The notes below the pieces were generated by a model. It was given only the letters and a program-made list of their open reading frames with translations, ran no database searches and was not told where the DNA came from. DNA of 64,000 bases from CALKJU01 sp046349355 (GTDB lineage Bacteria > Pseudomonadota > Alphaproteobacteria > Geminicoccales > Geminicoccaceae): the NCBI GenBank assembly GCA_046349355.1, contig JAXMCM010000022.1:124001-188000 (forward strand), written 5' to 3'. Below are positions 58,659 to 64,000 of the stretch, piece after piece. Made by a program: the position numbers and the translations under genes. How positions within the stretch are numbered: position 1 is the stretch's first letter; each line of letters starts with the position of its first letter.

Positions 58659-59591
58659 ATGACGAGCAGCCGCAAGGTCATCATCACCTGCGCCGTCACG
58701 GGGGCGATCCACACCCCGTCGATGTCGCCCTACCTGCCGATCACGCCCGAGGAGATCGCCGACGCGGCGGTCGGCGCCGCCGAGGCCGGGGCGGCGATCA
58801 TCCACCTGCACGCCCGCGACCCGCAGACCGGCAAGCCCGACCAGACGCCCGAGGCGTTCGGCAAGTTCCTGCCGATCATCAAGCAGCGCTCGGACTGCGT
58901 GGTGAACCTGACCAGCGGCGGCGGCCTCGGCATGACCGTCGAGCAGCGGGTGCAGCCGGCGGCGGTGTTCAAGCCCGAGGTCGCCTCGCTCAACATGGGC
59001 TCGATGAACTTCGCCATCTTCCCGATGCTGAACCGCTACAAGGAGTTCAAGCAGGACTGGGAGCGCGAGTACCTCGAGCGGACCAAGGACCACGTCTTCA
59101 AGAACACGTTCAAGGACATCGAGTACATCCTGACGACGTGCCAGAACAACAATACCCGCTTCGAGTTCGAGTGCTACGACACGGCGCACCTCTACAACCT
59201 GGCGCATTTCCTCGATCGCGGCGTCGTCAAGCCGCCGCTGTTCGTGCAGACGGTGTTCGGCATCCTCGGCGGCATCGGCACGCATCCCGACGACGTCATG
59301 CACATGAAGCGCACCGCCGACCGCCTGTTCGGCGACGCCTACCGCTGGTCGGTGCTGGGCGCCGGGCGCAACCAGATGCCGATCGCCGCCATGGCCGCGG
59401 CCATGGGCGGGCACGTCCGTGTCGGCCTCGAGGACTCGCTGTGGGACGGGCCGGGCAAGCTCGCCGAGAGCAACGCCGCCCAGGTCCGCCGCGTGCGGCA
59501 GATCCTCGAGGGCCTCGGCCGCGAGGTCGCGACCCCCGACGAGGCGCGCGAGATCCTGGCGCTCAAGGGCGGCGACCGGGTCGAGTTCTGA
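58659..59591 (+). CDS. Beta-keto acid cleavage enzyme (BKACE family)
   Basis: A 310-residue TIM-barrel zinc enzyme of the BKACE (DUF849) family. These condense a beta-keto acid with acetyl-CoA and cleave it, giving acetoacetate and a new acyl-CoA. The zinc-binding HxH is His49/His51 in AAIIHLHARD, and GHVRVGLEDSLW near the C-terminus carries the conserved Glu of the metal site. CAVTGAIHTPSMSPYLPITP is the typical start. Known members act on 3-keto-5-aminohexanoate, dehydrocarnitine and others; the substrate here is undefined. It sits between the dehydrogenase and the SMP-30 gene. Confidence 0.88.
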   Translation: MTSSRKVIITCAVTGAIHTPSMSPYLPITPEEIADAAVGAAEAGAAIIHLHARDPQTGKPDQTPEAFGKFLPIIKQRSDCVVNLTSGGGLGMTVEQRVQPAAVFKPEVASLNMGSMNFAIFPMLNRYKEFKQDWEREYLERTKDHVFKNTFKDIEYILTTCQNNNTRFEFECYDTAHLYNLAHFLDRGVVKPPLFVQTVFGILGGIGTHPDDVMHMKRTADRLFGDAYRWSVLGAGRNQMPIAAMAAAMGGHVRVGLEDSLWDGPGKLAESNAAQVRRVRQILEGLGREVATPDEAREILALKGGDRVEF

Positions 59592-59605
59592 GGCCGGAGG
59601 CGGCG

Positions 59606-60481
59606 ATGCTGCGGATCGAGCTCCTCGTCGACGCCCGCAACGACCTCGGCGAGGGGCCGCTGTGGGACGTCCGCGAGCAGCGGCTGTACTGGATCGACAC
59701 CTACGGCAAGGCGGTCCACCGCGCCGACGCCCGCGGCCAGGAGCGGCGCTCGTGGCCGGTGCCCGAGCACATCGGCTCGATGTGCCTGCGCGAGGGCGGC
59801 GGCGCCATCGTCTCGCTGCGCAACGGCTTCCACGCCCTCGACCTCGACAGCGGGGCGGTGACGCCGATCGCCGATCCCGAGCGCGACCGGCTGCGCACCC
59901 GCCTCAACGACGGCAAGGTCGACCGCCAGGGCCGCTTCGTCGCCGGCTACATGGACTACGAGGAAGGCCTGCCGATCGCCTCGCTGTGGCGGCTCGACCC
60001 GGACTTCAGCGTCAGCCGGCTCGACGACGGCATCATCGTCAGCAACGGTCCCTGCTTCAGCCCGGACGGCCGCACGCTCTACTTCGCCGACAGCCGGGCG
60101 CGCTGCATCTACGCCTACGACTACGACATCGCCTCCGGCTGCGTGCTCAGCCGGCGGATCTTCACCACCTTCGAGGAGCATCTGCGCGGCTGGCCCGACG
60201 GGGCCACCGTCGACGCCGAGGGCTTCGTCTGGAGCGCCGAGGTGTTCGGCGGCCGGCTGGTCCGCTTTGCCCCGGACGGCACCATCGACCGCCTCGTCGG
60301 CATGCCGGTCGACAGCATCACCAGCGTCATGTTCGGCGGGGCCGACCTCGACATCCTCTACGTCACCTCGATGGCCCGGCCGTTCCGCGGCCTGCCGCGC
60401 AAGGAGCGCGAGGCCGGCGGCCTGTTCGCCGTCCACGGCCTCGGCGTGCGCGGCCTGCCCGAAGCGCGGTTCGCGGGCTGA
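59606..60481 (+). CDS. SMP-30/gluconolactonase/LRE-family lactonase
   Basis: A 291-residue six-bladed beta-propeller enzyme that opens sugar or related lactones. Family motifs are LGEGPLWDVREQRLYWIDT at the N-terminus, with the metal-binding Glu, and LNDGKVDRQGRFVAGYMD, NGPCFSPDGRTLYFADS, and WPDGATVDAEGFVWSAEV with the conserved metal ligands. The ATG at 59606 has GGAGGCGGCG upstream. In this operon it suggests that the pathway substrate enters as, or passes through, a lactone. Confidence 0.87.
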   Translation: MLRIELLVDARNDLGEGPLWDVREQRLYWIDTYGKAVHRADARGQERRSWPVPEHIGSMCLREGGGAIVSLRNGFHALDLDSGAVTPIADPERDRLRTRLNDGKVDRQGRFVAGYMDYEEGLPIASLWRLDPDFSVSRLDDGIIVSNGPCFSPDGRTLYFADSRARCIYAYDYDIASGCVLSRRIFTTFEEHLRGWPDGATVDAEGFVWSAEVFGGRLVRFAPDGTIDRLVGMPVDSITSVMFGGADLDILYVTSMARPFRGLPRKEREAGGLFAVHGLGVRGLPEARFAG

Positions 60482-60483
60482 GC

Positions 60484-60891
60484 ATGGCGACGCTCGCCAT
60501 CGGCGACGAGGCCGAGATCCGCCTCGTCGTGGCACCCGAGCACACCGCCGCCCGGTTCGGCCTGGAGCCCGGCGAGTCCTACCCCGAGGTGATGGCGACC
60601 GCCGTCATGGTCCGCGAGATGGAACGGGCCGCGGCGAAGTTGCTGCGGCCGCTGCTCGCCCCCGGCGAGCTGTCGGTCGGCGTGCGCGTCGAGGTGACCC
60701 ATGCCGCGCCGACGCCGGTCGGTGCCGCCGTGGTGACGCGGGCCCGCTACCTCGGTCTCGACGGCAAGCTGCACGCCTTCGAGGTCTGGGCCGAGGATCC
60801 CGGCGGCGAGATCGGCCGCGGCCGGCATTTGCGTGCCATCGTTGCCGAATCCCGGCTCCTCGCCGGCGCGGCCAGGCGGCGGGGCGGCTGA
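60484..60891 (+). CDS. Hotdog thioesterase, FlK-like
   Basis: A 135-residue single hotdog-fold protein similar to fluoroacetyl-CoA thioesterase FlK and betainyl-CoA thioesterases. The conserved stretch is FGLEPGESYPEVMATAVMVREMERAAAKLLRPLLAPGE (in part), then VGVRVEVTHAAPTPVGAAVV with the Thr/His typical of the FlK site. It starts two bases after the SMP-30 stop. It would release a free acid from the acyl-CoA produced by BKACE, as in carnitine degradation, where BKACE gives betainyl-CoA. Confidence 0.78.
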   Translation: MATLAIGDEAEIRLVVAPEHTAARFGLEPGESYPEVMATAVMVREMERAAAKLLRPLLAPGELSVGVRVEVTHAAPTPVGAAVVTRARYLGLDGKLHAFEVWAEDPGGEIGRGRHLRAIVAESRLLAGAARRRGG

Positions 60892-60893
60892 GC

Positions 60894-62486
60894 TCAGGCG
60901 GCGCGCAGCTGGTCCGCCAGCCGCAGCGCCAGCGCCACGATGGTCAGCGTCGGGTTGGCATGCCCGCCGCTCGGAAACACCGAGCTGCCGGCCAGCCAGA
61001 GATTGCCGACGCCGAACGCCCGGCCGTCGCGGTCGACCACCCCGCCTGCCGCGTCATCGGCCATCCGCGTGGTGCCGAGGTGATGCGAGGCGTCGGTGAA
61101 CGCCAGCGTTGCCGGATCGCCCGGCTCCAGCCGGCCGATCCCCTGGCGCGCCAAGGTTTCGCCCAGCACCTCGTGCAGCCGGTACAGCGAGTGGCGGACA
61201 TCCTCGCCGATCCGCCAGTCGACGGTCAGCCTGGGCAGCCCGAGCGCGTCCGTGCCGGTGCCCAGCGTCACCCGGCTGTCGGGATCGGGCGGCTGCTCGC
61301 AGAAGGTGACGATCACGCAGCGCTGCGGCCCCTTGGGCGGGCGCAGCCGCGCCTTGGCCGCGACCGCCAGCCGGAACGCCCAGTGCGGCAGGATCTCCTT
61401 GGGGCTGAGCTGGTAGATGAAGCCCTCGACGCGGTCCTTGCCGAGCCTCGAGAAGTCGAGCCGGCCGCCGGCGTGGCCCTTGCGCAGCAGCACCTTCGCG
61501 ACGTCGACGCCGGCCTGGTAGGTCTGCGCCGTGTAGCCCGAGACCTCGGCCTCGAACGTGCAGTAGTGGTTCAGCAGCCGCTCGCGGCGCTGCAGCTCCG
61601 GCGACAGCGCCATGCCGAGCTGCACCTTGCCGTCGCGCAGCGGCCAGCCGCGCAGCAGCGGCACCCGGGCGCCGGGCTCGAGCCGGACCTTGCCGAACAC
61701 GGCGCGCGGATGGTCCATGAAGTAGCGGCCGAGATGCGCCCGCGACAGCGCCAGGCCTGCGGACAGCATCAGCAGCCGCGCGTTCTCCATCCCGCCCGCG
61801 GCCAGCACGTAGCGGCGCGCGCGGACGCGCAGCCGCTTGCCGTCGAGCGTCGCCAGGTCGAGCGCCTCGACGCGGCCGCCGCCGTCCGCCGCGCTCAGGC
61901 CGACGGCGTTGGCGTTCAGCAGGACCCTGACGTTGGCGGCACGGCGCAGCGTCGGCCCGTGGATCCCGGCGAAGCGCATCGCCTTGCGGCCCCACAGCGA
62001 CACCGTCGGCACGAGGTCGTCGCCGGCATAGACCGCCCGTTCGGTCGGGCTCAGCCGCCCCGACCAGGCCGGCGCGGCCAGCAGGCTGGTGTCGGGCAGG
62101 TCCAGCAGCTTGCCGGCCGCCGGCAGGTAGCGCTCGAGCTCGGCGATCGGCAGCGGCCAGCGCCCGTCCCGAACCCAGGACCGCTCGCCGAGGTCCTCGG
62201 GCCACAGCGCCATGCAGCGGCCGGCCCACAGGTTGCTGGAGCCGCCATACTGCCGGGCCCGGTTGATGTAGTTCGGCCGCAGCGGGTAGCCGGCGCTGTC
62301 GACCTCGTGCAGCGCCTGGGTGGCCTCGTCCGGCGCCCGGTCGCCGCCCTCGACGAGCAGCACGGCGATGCCGCTGCCGGCCAGCGCCGTGGCCAGGCTG
62401 ATCCCGGCGGCCCCGGCCCCGACGATGCACAGGTCCGTCTCGAGGGTGGTCCCGGCGGCGAGGCTGCGCGCGTCGGCCGGCGTCAT
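60894..62486 (-). CDS. GMC-family FAD-dependent oxidoreductase
   Basis: A 530-residue flavoprotein of the glucose-methanol-choline family. The FAD-binding IVGAGAAGISLATAL is at about residues 20-34. ARQYGGSSNLWAGR follows, and the C-terminal substrate domain contains ASHHLGTTRM and SSVFPSGGHANPTLTIVAL with the catalytic His. It has no signal peptide or obvious membrane helix. The layout is close to glucoside or pyranose dehydrogenase-like GMC proteins found in sugar and surface-polysaccharide loci; the substrate is unknown. The ATG overlaps the stop of the upstream beta-glucosidase gene, so they are coupled. It converges with the thioesterase gene, two bases away. Confidence 0.83.
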   Translation of the reverse strand: MTPADARSLAAGTTLETDLCIVGAGAAGISLATALAGSGIAVLLVEGGDRAPDEATQALHEVDSAGYPLRPNYINRARQYGGSSNLWAGRCMALWPEDLGERSWVRDGRWPLPIAELERYLPAAGKLLDLPDTSLLAAPAWSGRLSPTERAVYAGDDLVPTVSLWGRKAMRFAGIHGPTLRRAANVRVLLNANAVGLSAADGGGRVEALDLATLDGKRLRVRARRYVLAAGGMENARLLMLSAGLALSRAHLGRYFMDHPRAVFGKVRLEPGARVPLLRGWPLRDGKVQLGMALSPELQRRERLLNHYCTFEAEVSGYTAQTYQAGVDVAKVLLRKGHAGGRLDFSRLGKDRVEGFIYQLSPKEILPHWAFRLAVAAKARLRPPKGPQRCVIVTFCEQPPDPDSRVTLGTGTDALGLPRLTVDWRIGEDVRHSLYRLHEVLGETLARQGIGRLEPGDPATLAFTDASHHLGTTRMADDAAGGVVDRDGRAFGVGNLWLAGSSVFPSGGHANPTLTIVALALRLADQLRAA

Positions 62487-63718
62487 GCCGGCAGCACCCC
62501 GCTCCGGCAGACCTCGGCATAGAGCCCGGCGAGCGCGCGCGGCCGCCGTTCCTGGGTCGCGTAGTCGACCGCGCACAGCCCGAAATGCGGCGCGAAGCCT
62601 TCGGTCCACTCGTAGTTGTCGAGCAGCGACCAGTAGAGATAGCCGCGGACGTCGACACCGCCGCGCATCGCCTCGCCCATGGCGCGCAGGTGGGACACGA
62701 GGTAGTCGGCGCGCAGGGCCTCGTCGTCGGTGGCGATGCCGTTCTCGGTGACCAGCAGCGGAACGCCCAGCCGCGACAGCTTGCGCAGCACCGCGGTGAA
62801 GCCGGGTGCCCAGACCTCCCAGCCGATGTCGGAGAAGCGCCGCGTCTCGCCCGGACGCGGCCGCAGGTCGTCCTCGCCCAGCAGCACCGCCCGGCCGCGC
62901 GGCGCCCAGCGCACCACCTGGCGGCAGTAGTAGTTGACGCCCAGGAAGTCGAGCCAGCGCCGCGGGCTGGTGCCGAGCAGGCGGAACAGGAAGTCGTTGA
63001 GGCCGTAGTCGCGCAGGCGGGCGGCCATGCGGTCGAGCGGGCTCGCCGGGTTGGAGGCGACGACGTAGGGCGCGCTGTGGGTGAAGCCGACCATGGCGTC
63101 GCCGCGGGCCGCGTGGATCGCGGCGTAGGCCAGCCGGTGCGCCCGCATCATCCCGCGCAGCCCCTTGAGGCTCTGACCCCACTGGCCGCGCACGCAGGGC
63201 GGCCAGTCGCCGGTGACGTAGGCGTGCTTGGCCCAGACCGTCGGCTCGTTGAAGGTGATCCACCAGCGCACGTCGCCGGCGAAGCGGGCGACGAGCCGGC
63301 GCACATGCGCCGCGAACAGCTCGGCCGCATCCGCCGCCAGCCAGCCGCCGCGCTCGGCGAACCACGCCGGCGCCACGAAGTGGTGCAGGGTGACGACCGG
63401 CTCGAGGCCGTTCGCCCGGGCCGAGGCGATGACCGCGGCGTAGTGGTCGAGCGCCGCCTCGTCGACCCGCCCCGCTGCGGGCTCGATGCGCGCCCACTCG
63501 ACCCCGAAGCGATGGGCGCTATGTCCGAACGCGCGCGCCAGTGCGAAATCGTTTGGATAGAGGTCCCGGTGCCGGCAGGCGTCACCCGAGCGGAACGGCA
63601 GGCGGCCGCTCTCCTCCCAGGCCCACCAGTCGGAATGCCGGTTGTCGCCCTCGGCCTGATGCCCCGAGGTGGCGGCTCCCCAGAGGAAGCCGTCGGGAAC
63701 GCGATAGGAGGCGGTCAT
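62483..63718 (-). CDS. Glycoside hydrolase family 1 (beta-glucosidase-like)
   Basis: A 411-residue retaining glycosidase of family GH1. The acid/base glutamate is Glu158 in TFNEP and the nucleophile is Glu325 in LLVTENGIAT, both intact. FLWGAATSGHQAEGDNR, near the start, is the family's N-terminal signature. The protein is about 40 residues shorter than typical GH1 enzymes but holds all core parts. No signal peptide is seen, so it is probably cytoplasmic. It is co-translated with the GMC oxidoreductase and lies opposite a LuxR-type regulator gene across 161 non-coding bases. Confidence 0.88.
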   Translation of the reverse strand: MTASYRVPDGFLWGAATSGHQAEGDNRHSDWWAWEESGRLPFRSGDACRHRDLYPNDFALARAFGHSAHRFGVEWARIEPAAGRVDEAALDHYAAVIASARANGLEPVVTLHHFVAPAWFAERGGWLAADAAELFAAHVRRLVARFAGDVRWWITFNEPTVWAKHAYVTGDWPPCVRGQWGQSLKGLRGMMRAHRLAYAAIHAARGDAMVGFTHSAPYVVASNPASPLDRMAARLRDYGLNDFLFRLLGTSPRRWLDFLGVNYYCRQVVRWAPRGRAVLLGEDDLRPRPGETRRFSDIGWEVWAPGFTAVLRKLSRLGVPLLVTENGIATDDEALRADYLVSHLRAMGEAMRGGVDVRGYLYWSLLDNYEWTEGFAPHFGLCAVDYATQERRPRALAGLYAEVCRSGVLPA

Positions 63719-63815
63719 TCGGGGATGGGGCTGTCGCAGGTCGCGGCGAAGCTAGCAGCGGCGGGATCGCCCGGCCAGCCGGGGCTTGCCGGCGCTGTCC
63801 GTGCCGGTTGACGCC

Positions 63816-63855
63816 TTGCCAAGGCTGCGGCAGTTTCAGGTATAACGGCTATAAG
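63816..63855 (+). promoter_or_regulatory. Possible promoter of the LuxR-type gene
   Basis: TTGCCA (63816-63821) and TATAAC (63841-63846), with a 19-base spacer, sit in an AT-richer stretch; a second TATAAG lies at 63850-63855. An upstream TTGACG is at 63808. Which pair is used cannot be decided by eye. Confidence 0.35.
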
Positions 63856-63879
63856 GTCCGTGTATCGATAAGGAAAACG

Positions 63880-64000
63880 ATGGGGGCGCAATCGGTTTCG
63901 CAGGTCGACCGGGTGGTCGCCGGCCTCTATGAGGCCGCCGCCCTCCCCGAGCTGTGGCCGACCGCGATGCGCGCCGTCGCCGACCATGTCGGGGCGACGA
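63880..64000 (+). CDS. LuxR-family regulator N-terminus, 3'-truncated
   Basis: Only the first 40 codons are in the window, beginning MGAQSVSQVDRVVAGLYEAA and continuing ALPELWPTAMRAVADHVGAT. The pattern (a helix followed by ALPELWPTAMRAVADHVGA) is common at the start of single LuxR-type helix-turn-helix regulators in alphaproteobacteria, but the DNA-binding domain lies beyond the edge, so this is inference. A good AAGGAAAACG ribosome site precedes the ATG. It is divergent from the beta-glucosidase gene. Confidence 0.5.
   Translation, partial: MGAQSVSQVDRVVAGLYEAAALPELWPTAMRAVADHVGAT

Noticed and set aside
62487..63497. Upstream extension of the GMC oxidoreductase frame
   Set aside because: It runs antisense-frame through the GH1 gene on the same strand; GMC similarity starts at the ATG at 62486, which overlaps the GH1 stop.

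Overview
The window is very GC-rich, densely packed DNA with many four-base start/stop overlaps. It looks like a chromosomal segment of an alphaproteobacterium, probably Rhodospirillales-like. Supporting evidence is the rho-hemJ-hemE block divergent from the PPDK/PEP-synthase regulatory gene (the classical alphaproteobacterial replication-origin neighbourhood), homospermidine synthase, ccoGHI behind a perfect FNR/FixK-type box, and a cytoplasmic sulfite dehydrogenase SoeABC. No rRNA, tRNA, CRISPR array, insertion sequence or prophage was seen.

Layout. 1-7.6 kb: the end of a quinone oxidoreductase gene, a phosphodiesterase, and two divergent operons. The leftward one is polysaccharide deacetylase, a small conserved protein, a CobW GTPase and a Bcr-type exporter; the rightward one is a NitT/TauT-type ABC importer. 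7.6-12.2 kb: rho, hemJ, hemE (leftward) and the DUF299 kinase/phosphorylase (rightward), around a 419-bp non-coding region proposed here as oriC. 12.2-17.4 kb: a membrane protein, DNA polymerase IV, a TolC-family channel, an amidohydrolase and an orphan spore-coat-U-type pilin. 17.5-22.1 kb: soeABC. 22.1-27.2 kb: an unknown membrane protein, an MFS exporter, a GGDEF(degenerate)-EAL protein and a small unknown protein. 27.4-32 kb: formate-THF ligase, an SDR, MarC, a VWA protein and a J-domain membrane protein. 32.2-35.8 kb: galU, ugd and a phosphogluco/phosphomannomutase, which together supply sugar nucleotides. 35.9-39.3 kb: a single-domain response regulator and a 989-residue secreted alanine-rich protein.

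39.3-43.9 kb is a compact cluster: a 28-residue membrane peptide, an XpaC-like protein, TelA, an SPFH/YdjI-like protein with a GYF-type tail, and a membrane-anchored double zinc-ribbon protein. It resembles a membrane-stress or toxic-anion system assembled from parts found in several bacterial operons. 44-47.6 kb: a small basic protein, homospermidine synthase, ornithine decarboxylase and a GNAT enzyme (polyamine synthesis). 47.6-51.6 kb: FucU mutarotase divergent from an FGGY sugar kinase, a TauE exporter and a short RTX protein. 51.8-56 kb: ccoGHI, without ccoS. 56-60.9 kb: a GntR regulator divergent from a five-gene catabolic operon (SDR, 3-hydroxyacyl-CoA-dehydrogenase-like protein, BKACE, SMP-30 lactonase, FlK-like thioesterase), which probably handles an unidentified beta-hydroxy or beta-keto acid. 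60.9-63.7 kb: a GMC oxidoreductase and a GH1 beta-glucosidase. The window ends in the first 40 codons of a LuxR-type regulator.

The items most worth follow-up are the proposed oriC, the TelA/XpaC/SPFH/zinc-ribbon cluster, the BKACE operon and the deacetylase-CobW/ABC divergent pair.
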